Both the position numbers and the translations under genes were made by a program. Of a DNA stretch of 64,000 bases, positions 46,011 to 55,800 are shown in pieces. Under the pieces are notes generated by a model, which worked only from the letters and a program-made list of their open reading frames with translations, did not search any database and was not told the DNA's origin. Numbering within the stretch: position 1 is the first letter of the stretch; every line of letters begins with the position of its first letter. Source of the DNA: Ogataea parapolymorpha DL-1 (Eukaryota > Ascomycota > Pichiomycetes > Pichiales > Pichiaceae); the NCBI RefSeq assembly GCF_000187245.1, contig NC_027864.1, positions 806,001 to 870,000 on the forward strand. Reading direction: 5' to 3'.

Positions 46011-48698
46011 CTACACCACTCCTCTGTTCACTCTGATTTCTCTCTTGTGGCCCTGGCCAAACACCGTGACCTTGTTTTCTGCCTCCAGACGGCGTAGAAC
46101 CTCGCTCAGGTCGAGATTCTCGACTTTGGCCGAGGATTGCTCGTTGATCCTGTGCAACAGCACATCGTACGTGAGCGAGCCGTTTGCGTCCAGCAGATTG
46201 AACACCTGCTTGGAAAGGTCCTCCTTCATCTTGCGCTCGGCCGAGGTCTGTCCCGTGTTGACTAGGTCCATGTCAATGCGGCCGGTAAGCGGATCGGTAG
46301 CATAGTCCTTAATGGCAGATTTGGTGAGTCTCACGGCCTCGTCGACATCCTCGAGCTCCACAACGGGCGATAGCCGCATTTTGGCGTGCGCCTCAGACAG
46401 CCTGATCATCGACTCGAGCTGTCTCGTGGTGGCTGTGATCCGCTTCTCAGCAGATCTCACGTCCTCGCCCAGCTTCCTCATCTCGACGTAAGATTTCACC
46501 AGTTGGTTCTTGGCCTCCTCAGTTAAAACAGGCGACACGTTTTCCTTGGCGTACTGAATGTAGGAGCTCAACAGCTCGATCGGCAATATTTCGTTGCTGG
46601 TGGCAGTCTGGATGTTGTCCTCCAGAAACATGCCGGCGATGTGTCTGGCTAGCTGTGTGTCGATTTTCTCGTCCACCTTATCCAAAATTAGGTACACGAG
46701 GTCGAAACGTGACAGGAGCGGTGGTGGCAGGTCGATGTTTTTCGTCACTGGCAGGTTCGGGTTATATCTGGACTCGATCGGGTTGGCCGAGGCCAGAATG
46801 GAAGTTCTGGCGTTGAGTGTCGTGATGATTCCGGCCTTGGCAATCGAAATAGTCTGCTGCTCCATCACCTCGTGCAACACAGACCGCGTCGACTCCGACA
46901 TTTTGTCGAACTCATCAATGCAGCACACTCCGCCGTCTGAAAGAACCAGAGCTCCGCTCTCCAGAACAAGTTGCTTGGTCTCGATGTCTCTGGTCACATA
47001 CGCCGTCAGACCAACCGCAGATGAGCCCTTTCCGGATGTGTAAATTCCTCGCGGAGCAATCTTGTGCACATATTGTAGAATCTGCGATTTCGACGTCGAC
47101 GGGTCTCCACAGAGCAGGATGTTGATGTCGCCTCTGTACTTGCCGCCCTTGGCGAACTTTTTATTTGTACCGCCAAACAGCTGCAGCAGAATTCCCTTCT
47201 TAACGTCAGACATCTCAAAAATTGACGGTGCCAGCGACCTGGCCAGCAACTCGTAGACATCGTCTCTCTTTGCGATTTCCTTGATTTTGGCGATCTCGTC
47301 CTCAGACAGCTTGCGCACCTCGTCGACCTCCTGCTGTTCTTTCAGCTCATTTTCCAGTGTCGACACATCGGCCCCCAAACGGTGCTTGTCGACCTTCTTG
47401 ATGTGCACGACGTCAATATAAGTTTTGAAGAGCGACTTGACTGCGCGCTGTCTCGCGTTCACCTTCACAGGCACGGATTTGAAGATACCGCACACCTCCA
47501 CACGGTCTCCCGCTCTTGTGGCATCAACAAGCTCGTCGTAGACACACAGCGAAATCGAGTGAGGTGTCTGTCCGTCCGGAACATTGTCCGGAGTCTCCTG
47601 GAGCTTGATGGCTTGTTTATCGGCGAAAGAAGACCGATTGTGCACCAGCTGCATTGAGTTCTGCGACGAGCAAATCTGCCGCGGACACTTAGTTGGCTCC
47701 TGGATCACTCCGCGGTCGTTTTCCACCACCACGGTGTGGTCGCAGACGTTGCACTTGAAAAACGCAATTTTCATGTCGGGAATGATGGGCGTCGACCGGA
47801 TCACAAGTCCTTTCACGGTCACAAGCTTGTCGATGTCGATCGGATTCAGCTCCCGCATGCCTTTCTGGTTCTGGATGTTGAACGGACGCACTTTGTACAC
47901 GTTCGACTCTATTTCGTCGACCAGCTGGTCCTGCGGGTCCGTGTTGGACGAGTTGTCAAGAACAAGAGACACCATACAGTCCTTGATGGTCTGGTCCATG
48001 ATCGGAATGACTTCCTGCGGATAGTTGATGAGCTGGTAGTAGAGCTTCTTGGTGGTAGAGTACGCCAGCAGATTTCTGGTGTCGAGATTCAGGTTGGTGG
48101 TTCCAGACTCCCTCATGTCGTTGAGGATCTTGACGTAGTACAAAGAGTCGTCTGCCGGGTCGTCGCTTTCTGCCTCATCCAGTTTTCTACGATACTTCAT
48201 TTTGAACGACATTAAAAACGTTCTGAAATTGTCCGAGCACTCCTGGATTGAAACGTTGGTACCCCAGATGACTCTGACGGGCTCGTCTGGGTTGATGGAG
48301 CCGGAATCGGAAAGCTGTTGGACGGACGAAAGCTGAGACTCAGAGGGAAGCTGCGAATCGGACATCAGAGTACCCTGCGGATTGGAGTTATCGAAGAACC
48401 GTCTTCTCATAGGAGACGACATAATGTCAGAGGAGTGAACGTCTCCCCTGCTGTGGTGGCTGCGGCGGGCAAGCTGGGAGTTGAGATCATGGCCCAGGTC
48501 GGAAGAGGTGAACGGGATCGGAGAGGAACCGTACCTTTGTCTGGAACCTTGGGTTTGGGAAGGCCGAGCGGAATCGTCGCTGGAAGGTGCGATAAAAAGC
48601 GGCGATGAAGGCACTGGCTGCCTCTGGGTCTGCGAGGCCGAGTCTGGCACCGTAGACTGGTGGGAATCGTGCACGGGCGAGGTCTGCGGTGAAGACAT
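46011..48698 (-). CDS. MCM4: Replicative helicase subunit Mcm4
   Basis: 895 residues. A Ser/Thr/Pro/Gln-rich N terminus (about 1-135, many SP, SPQTSP-type sites) is the target region of DDK and CDK. Then the MCM N domain with zinc-binding CNVCDHTVVVENDRG...CPRQICS, oligonucleotide-fold text TVKGLVIRSTPIIPDMKIAFF, AAA+ Walker A GDPSTSKSQ, Walker B CIDEFDKM and Arg finger LLSRFDLVYLILDK. It is part of the hexamer that unwinds replication origins. Two ACGCGA boxes upstream fit G1/S expression. Confidence 0.97.
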   Translation of the reverse strand: MSSPQTSPVHDSHQSTVPDSASQTQRQPVPSSPLFIAPSSDDSARPSQTQGSRQRYGSSPIPFTSSDLGHDLNSQLARRSHHSRGDVHSSDIMSSPMRRRFFDNSNPQGTLMSDSQLPSESQLSSVQQLSDSGSINPDEPVRVIWGTNVSIQECSDNFRTFLMSFKMKYRRKLDEAESDDPADDSLYYVKILNDMRESGTTNLNLDTRNLLAYSTTKKLYYQLINYPQEVIPIMDQTIKDCMVSLVLDNSSNTDPQDQLVDEIESNVYKVRPFNIQNQKGMRELNPIDIDKLVTVKGLVIRSTPIIPDMKIAFFKCNVCDHTVVVENDRGVIQEPTKCPRQICSSQNSMQLVHNRSSFADKQAIKLQETPDNVPDGQTPHSISLCVYDELVDATRAGDRVEVCGIFKSVPVKVNARQRAVKSLFKTYIDVVHIKKVDKHRLGADVSTLENELKEQQEVDEVRKLSEDEIAKIKEIAKRDDVYELLARSLAPSIFEMSDVKKGILLQLFGGTNKKFAKGGKYRGDINILLCGDPSTSKSQILQYVHKIAPRGIYTSGKGSSAVGLTAYVTRDIETKQLVLESGALVLSDGGVCCIDEFDKMSESTRSVLHEVMEQQTISIAKAGIITTLNARTSILASANPIESRYNPNLPVTKNIDLPPPLLSRFDLVYLILDKVDEKIDTQLARHIAGMFLEDNIQTATSNEILPIELLSSYIQYAKENVSPVLTEEAKNQLVKSYVEMRKLGEDVRSAEKRITATTRQLESMIRLSEAHAKMRLSPVVELEDVDEAVRLTKSAIKDYATDPLTGRIDMDLVNTGQTSAERKMKEDLSKQVFNLLDANGSLTYDVLLHRINEQSSAKVENLDLSEVLRRLEAENKVTVFGQGHKREIRVNRGVV

Positions 48699-48736
48699 TG
48701 GTGGGAGGAAAAAAAGATTTTAATGTTTCGTGTTAA

Positions 48737-48764
48737 GGACGCGAAAAAAATATGGCGGACGCGA
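48737..48764 (-). promoter_or_regulatory. Paired ACGCGA boxes upstream of MCM4
   Basis: GGACGCGA occurs twice, at 48737-48744 and 48757-48764, exactly 20 bp apart and 39-66 bp upstream of the MCM4 ATG. The first is followed by AAAAA, making it similar to both MCB (ACGCGT) and SCB (CRCGAAA). MBF/SBF control of MCM genes is known in yeast; binding here is inferred. Confidence 0.5.
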
Positions 48765-48996
48765 GTAATTAAACGGAATTGAGATGGGGGGATTTTATGC
48801 TACAGAGGGAGCTGTGCGAAGAAAAGCATACCACTAGACTCAGAAAAATTCGGCAAATTTTATGCCGCAAACGCGGGCCTTGTAGCTCCTCTGGCTGGAG
48901 AGATAGAAGAGCATACCTATTTAATATTCCAAATTTGGAAATATAATTCATTACATATAAAACATAGCCAAAAATATGCATCAAATTTGTACCTAT
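48765..48996. other. Intergenic remainder between MCM4 and RLF2
   Basis: The distal part of the 298-bp MCM4 upstream region and the RLF2 3' end. It includes one more ACGCG near 48871 and AT-rich sequence at 48915-48990 fitting RLF2 3'-end formation. Confidence 0.35.
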
Positions 48997-50586
48997 TTAT
49001 ACACTCTGCTTGACGGCCCACTTGTTGGTCTTCTTGTCGAACGTAGCCAGCTCCTTGATGCTGTTCTTCACAACCGCCTTCGAGTAGTCTGCCAGAATCT
49101 GTTTTTGCGCGATCTCCGTCATCGTGTTGATCGAAAAATCGCTGTTTTCTGCTATGAAGCTGACCAGCTTGGCAACGTGTGCCGCCTCGGTAATAACCTT
49201 CTTTTTCACGGTCATCGGACCCGATTCCACAGCGCCAGCACTCGTCCGCGTGTCCTCAATGATTTTCGTAGCGCTCTGCGGCTCCTGTGCTTCCTCCTCG
49301 CCCCAGTAGTTACACATTGGATCTATAGGCAGCTCAATATTGTGTCTGAGACGTTCATACTGGAGGCCGTTGAAGTAGTGCGCAAACTGGTCCTGCTCAC
49401 TGGTTTTCTGGCCAATCCAGCTAACCACAGGAACCAGAGGCCCGATAACTGTCTTCTTCGTCGAAACACCGTTTTCGTCGGTCTCGACGAACTGCTCGAT
49501 GTCCGACGACTCATCTAGTTGGCCATCTTCGTCCTCCTCAGAGTCCTCGTCGAGCTCCACATCCTCACCCTCGTCGTCGTCGTCTTCCTCTTCTAGGTCC
49601 GAGTCAAAGTCGTAATTTATCTGTAAAATGTCCGATGGAATTTTTGTGAACGGGTCCAGCGCCAGCCTGAAGTCCAAATTAGTCACCAAAAACGAGTATG
49701 TGCCCAAATATGGCGGCTTTGCATTCTCGTAGAACCGCAGATACTTTTTAGGCACACGGTCTAGCTGTTCCTGCGCTTCCTTGACCATGCCCAAGTTGTA
49801 AGCCTGGATCACATCCGATGCTTTTGCATACAACCCTGCGCTCTTTTTAGACACAAGCGAGTCTTTGAACGGTGCCGTGCTTGTCTGCTGGCCCTGTAAA
49901 AATTTATCCAGCTCTGCACTCTGCTGCGGTGTACCCTGCGGCGTTCTCTGTGCCATTCGCACACCCGGACGGACATTGAACGGAAGAAAATACGTGTGGT
50001 AGTCACTGGCAGCCGCTTTCTCTGGCGTCGGCTGGCTGGAAGTCGGGCTTTTCGTGTCCTTGGGCTTAAAAAAATTCATAATAGACTGTTTCTGTAGCTT
50101 CTGCTGCTCCAGCTCTTTGGCCCGCAGCTTTTCGAGCTCCGCCTCGGCCTTCTTGAGTGCGCGTTCCTCCTGCTCGGCCCGCCGCCTGGCCTTTTCCTCC
50201 TCCTCCTGCTGTCTTTTGGCCTCGCGCGCCCTGGCCTCGGCCTCTCTTTTTTGCTGTCTCTCGAGCTTCTCGCGCTCCTTCTGCTCCTTCCGGGCCTGTC
50301 GCTCAGCCTCCAGTTTCTCTCTACGCATGCGTTTCTCCTGTTCCTCGCGCTCCTTGCGCAATTTGCGTTCTGTGGCCTCCTGTTCGCGCTTGAGTCTGCG
50401 CTCCTCCTCCTGTTCCTTCTTCAGCTTCTGTCGGGCGTGTTTGTCCGCGTCCATTGGCGACGACTTCGGTGTCAGCGTTTCGTCCGGGGCCTCTGGTGTG
50501 GCCACAGTTTTTTGGCGCTTGGTTTCCACATCAGAGTCTTCAGAAGTTCGTTTTTCTGGTGACTTGTTGGGCGACAACCCGTACAT
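48997..50586 (-). CDS. RLF2: CAF-1 large subunit (Cac1/Rlf2)
   Basis: 529 residues from the ATG at 50586; the upstream in-frame text is hydrophobic and not conserved. Order: SP-rich start, long KER region (about 55-165, KKEQEEERRLKREQEATERKLRKEREEQEK...), PIP box QKQSIMNFFKP at about 168-178, an E/D-rich region and YLGTYSFLVTNLDFRLALDPFTKIPSDILQINYDFDSDLEEE..., then a winged-helix C terminus (ILADYSKAVVKNSIKELATFDKKTNKWAVKQ). CAF-1 deposits H3-H4 behind the replication fork and binds PCNA by the PIP box. Confidence 0.92.
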   Translation of the reverse strand: MYGLSPNKSPEKRTSEDSDVETKRQKTVATPEAPDETLTPKSSPMDADKHARQKLKKEQEEERRLKREQEATERKLRKEREEQEKRMRREKLEAERQARKEQKEREKLERQQKREAEARAREAKRQQEEEEKARRRAEQEERALKKAEAELEKLRAKELEQQKLQKQSIMNFFKPKDTKSPTSSQPTPEKAAASDYHTYFLPFNVRPGVRMAQRTPQGTPQQSAELDKFLQGQQTSTAPFKDSLVSKKSAGLYAKASDVIQAYNLGMVKEAQEQLDRVPKKYLRFYENAKPPYLGTYSFLVTNLDFRLALDPFTKIPSDILQINYDFDSDLEEEDDDDEGEDVELDEDSEEDEDGQLDESSDIEQFVETDENGVSTKKTVIGPLVPVVSWIGQKTSEQDQFAHYFNGLQYERLRHNIELPIDPMCNYWGEEEAQEPQSATKIIEDTRTSAGAVESGPMTVKKKVITEAAHVAKLVSFIAENSDFSINTMTEIAQKQILADYSKAVVKNSIKELATFDKKTNKWAVKQSV

Positions 50587-50587
50587 G

Positions 50588-50593
50588 ACGCGT
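50588..50593. promoter_or_regulatory. ACGCGT in the RLF2/SLX4 bidirectional gap
   Basis: A palindromic ACGCGT lies one base upstream of the RLF2 ATG (50586) and 45 bp before the SLX4 ATG (50639), in a 52-bp intergenic gap. Both genes act in S phase, so a shared MBF-type control is plausible, though its position at the RLF2 start leaves no room for a normal upstream site for that gene. Confidence 0.35.
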
Positions 50594-50638
50594 AAAATAA
50601 TTATGAAAAAAAAATAAATTAATTCAATCATCTTGCCC

Positions 50639-52109
50639 ATGTCCCAGTTTTTGCTAGGAACTCAGGCCCAAGCACAAATCGAGGAATGGGAGGCCAAGGA
50701 CCAGGAGCGAGATAGGCTCGAACTGCTCCAGCAGAAGTACGCGATGCGGGCAAAAGAGGCGCCAAGGTCCCGACGTAGTGGGCCCGTGCGGAAAAAGCCC
50801 AAGATCAAGAGCTTGGGCGACCAGATGTCGAAAAAAACACGGGAAAAAAAACGAAAACATCGCGATCCTTCTTGCTCTATCCGGGAGGAAGCGCAAGGCC
50901 AAGGACATTATACGGAACATAGCGCGGATCGAGGAATCTGCGCCGGAGCAGCCGCCGCTGCTCCACGACATCAGTCTGGTGTACTCGCGGGAGGAGTGGA
51001 CCGAGGTGCGCGACGAGATCCTGCGGAGTCTGCCAAAACTCTCGAAAAGCGCAAAAATGACTCTGGAGCTGGTTTCGGCAAAATACAACGAGCAGCCGGC
51101 CACAAAGCAGCTGTGGCAGGAGTCGTCTGCGCCGCCGGTGGTGTTTAGCAGGGACGAGATTCTGAGCCTTTACGACTTTGAGAGTGACGAAAAGACCTTT
51201 GTGGCGTCGCAGTCGGACGACGAGGACCTGGTGGTGACGCTGTCGCAGGTGATCCGGCCCGAGGAGCGATCGGTGCCGTGCACGCCGGAGGAGGACTACG
51301 GGGATTGCGAGGTTTCGTGGACGACATACGAGTCGCACGCGTCTGCGTCGCGGAAAATCCAGCAGCGGCGACAAGTCTATGAAGTGCTGGACGAAGAGCC
51401 GGAGGTTTCTGGCACGCACCAGGACCCGATCGAGCTGTCGAGCGAGACCGACGCGGAACAGGCGTGCGACGCGTCGATTGTGGTGGTGGAGAGTTCGCCG
51501 GTGGGGGAGGGGACCTTCAAACTCGACGAATTGGACGCACTGCAGCCAATGCGGGCAACGGCTACAGAGCAGGAGGTGCCGGACTCAGATCCGGAGCCAC
51601 CAGAGCTATTGGCAGAGCAGCAGGCTCCCCTGACTGCGGCAGAGCTGGACTTTGGCAGCTTCACCACCGCCCAGCTTAAACTGCAGATCCAGGCATGGGG
51701 ACTCAAGCCGGCCAAATCGCGGAAGCAGATGGTGGACATATTAACATCGTCGTTGCGGCTGATCGACCGTCGACAGCTGCTGCGGCAGAAAGAAGGCGTG
51801 TTGCAACTCAGCCAGGCGGACCTGGACAGAAACTACACAGAGCACGTGCGTATGGAAGAAACGTTTCGCGAGGTGCGCAGCGTTATGTTCTCGCACATCC
51901 GCAGGCTATTGAAAGAAGAGAAGACGTTGTACAGGGACATTTTGCTATTGAGGCCTATTAATTTCAGCGACGTGATGGCGCTGCTGGACGCAAAGGGGGT
52001 GCAGCTGGAGCCCTTCACTGTGCGGGCGTGTCTGGACGAGATGGGGGTCTCGTTTGTGGTGCGAGACAACGATACGGCGAACGAGACGGCCGAGGAAACA
52101 GAGGACTAG
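50639..52109 (+). CDS. SLX4: Slx4 structure-specific nuclease scaffold, apparent frameshift
   Basis: The ATG at 50639 opens MSQFLLGTQAQAQIEEWEAKDQERDRLELLQQ, which continues to about codon 69. At the A8 run 50844-50851 the coding frame moves by one base: the downstream frame (NENIAILLALSGRKRKAKDI onward to TAG at 52109) has no ATG before about 51057. Skipping one A gives about 489 residues. The downstream part has a SAP-like motif (TTAQLKLQIQAWGLKPAKSRKQMVDIL) and the C-terminal Slx1-binding domain (RPINFSDVMALLDAKGVQLEPFTVRACLDEMGVSF). No intron signals lie at the switch. Slx4 scaffolds Slx1 and Rad1-Rad10 for repair of branched DNA. Confidence 0.78.
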
Positions 52110-52408
52110 GCGTATTTTTTCAGCTCTGCCGGGTCGGGCTGGCGCAGGAGTAGGATGCCGTTGAGCCACCGGGAAAAATAGTAAAACACGATGATCTTTA
52201 TACTTAATGCAGCAAGGTCGAGCATAAACTGGGGCCACGACACGTAGAGCCAGTTGCCGAGCAAGGTGTAGAGCTGGAGGGCGAAATAGGCGGTGGCGGC
52301 CGATATGAGAAGCACAAACAGCACGGTCTTGGCGAGCCGCGCAATGTCGACCTGGTCCTCCTGGTTGTAGCGGAGTCCGGTGGTATGCGGTTTTGAAAGG
52401 TTTGCCAT
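52106..52408 (-). CDS. Small two-span membrane protein
   Basis: 100 residues from the ATG at 52408 (MANLSKPHTTGLRYNQEDQVDIARL); an upstream TTG-opened frame is not needed. Two hydrophobic segments at about 31-53 (TVLFVLLISAATAYFALQLYTLL) and 59-82 (SWPQFMLDLAALSIKIIVFYYF), ending RWLNGILLLRQPDPAELKKYA. Probably ER or mitochondrial membrane. I do not recognise a family. Its stop overlaps the SLX4 stop in one CTAG. Confidence 0.6.
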   Translation of the reverse strand: MANLSKPHTTGLRYNQEDQVDIARLAKTVLFVLLISAATAYFALQLYTLLGNWLYVSWPQFMLDLAALSIKIIVFYYFSRWLNGILLLRQPDPAELKKYA

Positions 52409-52848
52409 GACGTGTGTCGAGAACGACCAAAAATAAAAAAAACCCGACGAGTGCCAGCTGGTGCAGAGATGTTTCCAAATGGGGCAGAATAAGGTGAGCC
52501 CCACGCGGCCCCACCTTTATTGCTGACAATTTTGGCTTTGTTTGCTGGCTCCGACAGGAATCCGACCCTCCCAATGTGGGGTAAAAAAAAAGTGTCAGCT
52601 CAATCGGGAAATAGAATGGTGTGACCAACAAAGGGGCTCTTGCAGCACCGCAATGACCAATGGCACATATGCGGCAGCCGTGTGGTCGGCTCGCGGTGTT
52701 GGGCTGACCGGTGACACGAGGGTTCATATATATTTCGAGGGTGTCCCTCTTCTCCATATTTTCCAAATTACCCTGCGACTGAAATGTACTGCCAATTGTA
52801 ACCGACTCGTTGTTCGCATACCTTTTATTTTGGATGATTTGTGCTACT
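52409..52848. other. Divergent promoter region of the small membrane protein and MXR1
   Basis: 440 bp. It contains direct repeats GCCCCAC at about 52498-52514, TGTGGGGTAAAA near 52575, a CCAAT near 52657 and TATATATTT at 52727-52735 about 115 bp above the MXR1 start. The clustered CCCC/GGGG strings are of the kind bound by Adr1/Mxr1, Msn2 or Mig1 zinc fingers; binding is untested. Confidence 0.4.
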
Positions 52849-55800
52849 ATGAACAGCGATAAAACGTTTCAAATGCCTCCCATGTTTGGTTCGGTCAAGT
52901 CCAGCCGGCGCAGTTCCAGCGAGCTGTCCCAGGACAACAAGTCGGTGCCCGCAGAGCTTACCTTGAACGGCACCACGCCTTCGGGCAAGCCCCGGCTGTA
53001 CGTGTGCAATATCTGCACTCGCGCCTTTGCCAGACAGGAGCATTTGAAAAGACACGAGCGGTCCCACACAAAGGAGAAACCCTTTGCCTGTACCATCTGC
53101 TCGCGCAAATTCAGCAGAAGAGACTTGCTGCTCAGACATTCCACCAAGCTCCATGCTGGTGCCGCAGAGGTCGTCCCGCGGCTCAGACGACGCTCCGTCA
53201 AGTCGACGTCCTCGCCGGCGTCCAAGGACAACACAGACCAGAGCGCGTCCAACAGTCCGTCTGCGGAGCCGACCGGCAGAGCAGGATCGCGTCGCGGCAA
53301 ACGCGGCTCCTTCTCGGCCTCTGCGAGCGCCGTCACCAAGCCAGCGCCTGCGGCGAGAAGACAGCGCAACAGCGTGCCTGTCGCCGTCGAGCAGCGCATC
53401 AAGGAGGAGCCCGAGCTTCACGACGACTTCAGCTTCAAGGGTCTCAAAGATTTCGACTACAAGCTCGAGTTCCCCGTCAACAGACGCGCCTCGTTTTCCG
53501 CTATGAGCGGCCGCAACTACGCCATGCCCACGCCCGAGCCGTACGCCACCGAGGCCGTCGAGTTTTCCACGCCGCAGCTCATTGCGTTCGACGACGACTC
53601 CGAGCACTGGCTCAACAGCCTGCCCAACCTCGACCTCATGGATCATAGAGACGGTCAGGTGCCAATGCAGACGTCGTCCAGTCTGAACGCCGACGCCATG
53701 GACGTCGCGCCGCACGAGTTCCACGAGGACATCACCGGCTATTCGTTTTACGACGTGCCCTATAAAAACGTCGGCTCGTTGTTCACGCATACGGCTCTGC
53801 CTAACCGCGGCGTGCAGGCGCACGGACTCGAGGAGCTTGTGGAAGGCCCTCTGGGCCCGCAGGATAAGCCGGATGTTCAACCTTTCAAGGCCCACGTGTC
53901 GCCGTTGGTCCAGGAAAGTCCCGGCACAGACTCGAGCCTCAACACGCAGCCGGGAGACGAAAAGGTCAAGCATTGGCAAGAAACACTATTCAACCAGAGT
54001 ATCAATGACCTGGAAGAGATCGCCGACTTGAACGTGTCCAAGACGTACGACGTTCCTCAAGGATACTCATTCTACGGCAACAGCGACCAGAACACGGTTC
54101 CGCACTCGTCGTCGTGCTCGTCGAACGCCACAATCTCGCCTATTCTGCTGGACAACACGCTCTCGGCCAACTCGCGGCAGAACAGCCCGAACCAGACCCT
54201 GGAGAGCTCCCAGAAACAAGGAGGCTCCAAAACGTATTCGGATAAAGAGTTCAACAGCGAATTTGCATACTCAAAGGATAAGTTTGAGAAATACTCACGG
54301 GTGAACCTGTTCACAGGCACCATCAGAAACTACGTGTACCAGTCTCTTTCCAAGTATCCTTTTCTGGGAGTTCCTTCCCCCACTATTCCAGACAACGAAA
54401 AACTCAATTATTACACCAACGAATTCAAAAATAAGTTTCTGAACCACCATCCCTTCATCCACAAGTCCATGCTCAATGAGTATTCTCTGATGAAATCGAC
54501 GCTCTGCTCAATTGAATCAAATTTGATTAGAGACGAAAACAGCATCGACAACACCAGAGTGTCTCTGGTTTGTCTGCCGTTGCTGATTGCAACCATCGGA
54601 GCGATCGTGTCGAATAGAAAGAGCGACGCCGCCAACCTGTACGAGGCGTCCAGACGGTGCATTCACGTCTATCTTGAGACCCGCAAAAAGCTTGTCAGAC
54701 ACAGAAACTCAGCCGACGAGAACATTGAGACTCAGACCAACAACTCGTCGCCTCTGTGGCTTATCCAGGCTCTCACTCTTTCCGTGATCTACGGCCTTTT
54801 TGCAGACGACGAGACCAGCCTGAATGTTATTATCAGACAGGTGAACGCCCTATGCTCCTTGGTCAAGTCGTCAGGCCTGAACTCCGTCAGTTCGCAGCTA
54901 CCAATAAACATAGACGACGACGAAACCTCTCACGAAAAATTCATTGAAAACGAGTCCACCATACGCACCGTCCACATGATATTCCACATCTCCTCGCTGC
55001 TATCCACGCTCTACAATATTGTTCCTTCGCTGAAGATTGACGACCTGAAAACCGACCTGCCTTCGTCCACTTTTCTTTGGGAGTGCACAAGCCACGCGGA
55101 GTTCAAGAACATCCTTGAAAGTTTTGATTTCAGGCCAGAAAATTACCACCGTGTACTGAGAGACCTCATCAACTTACCGTTCGCCAAGCTTGATCCATCA
55201 ACCGGTTTGATCGGAAAATTGAATTTCTTCTTTGACAATCACGTTAGCGAGTATGGACTCGTTTGCCTCCAAAATGGGCTCCACCAGCTGGCCTACCTGA
55301 AGCAGCTTTATCTGTCAATGCCAGAAGGCGGCAACGTTTCTGACTTTTTACTGCAACTAGGCTCAGAGGATCAAAAACTGCTCAACGTGGCTCAAAATTG
55401 GGAAAACCTGCTCAAGGCCTGCAAATTGTACCAGAGGAATAGCGAGGTTTTCATTGATGCAAAGTTACTGAACAGCTACTTGAACCTGAAGTTGTCGCAC
55501 ATCATGAATTTCAACAAAATTAAAGAAAACGTCTGGCTGAGAAGTTTCAGCGATATCAACAGTCTCTACGAGAATAGCTTCATTTTTACTGACGAGCAGC
55601 TGAAGGACCCCCAATACCAAAAAGAGCTCATTGGAATGCTTGATAACTGCATTGATATTTTCAAGACAGTGTTTTTCCAGCAGCCCGAAGACTCGGAGCT
55701 CGAGAACTCAGAGAAGCAGTTGAAGGAGATTTACGACGAGGAGCTGGGAATCGTCGACCTTAATTTCTTGATGAAATTGTCAATTGACTCGCAGCTGCTT

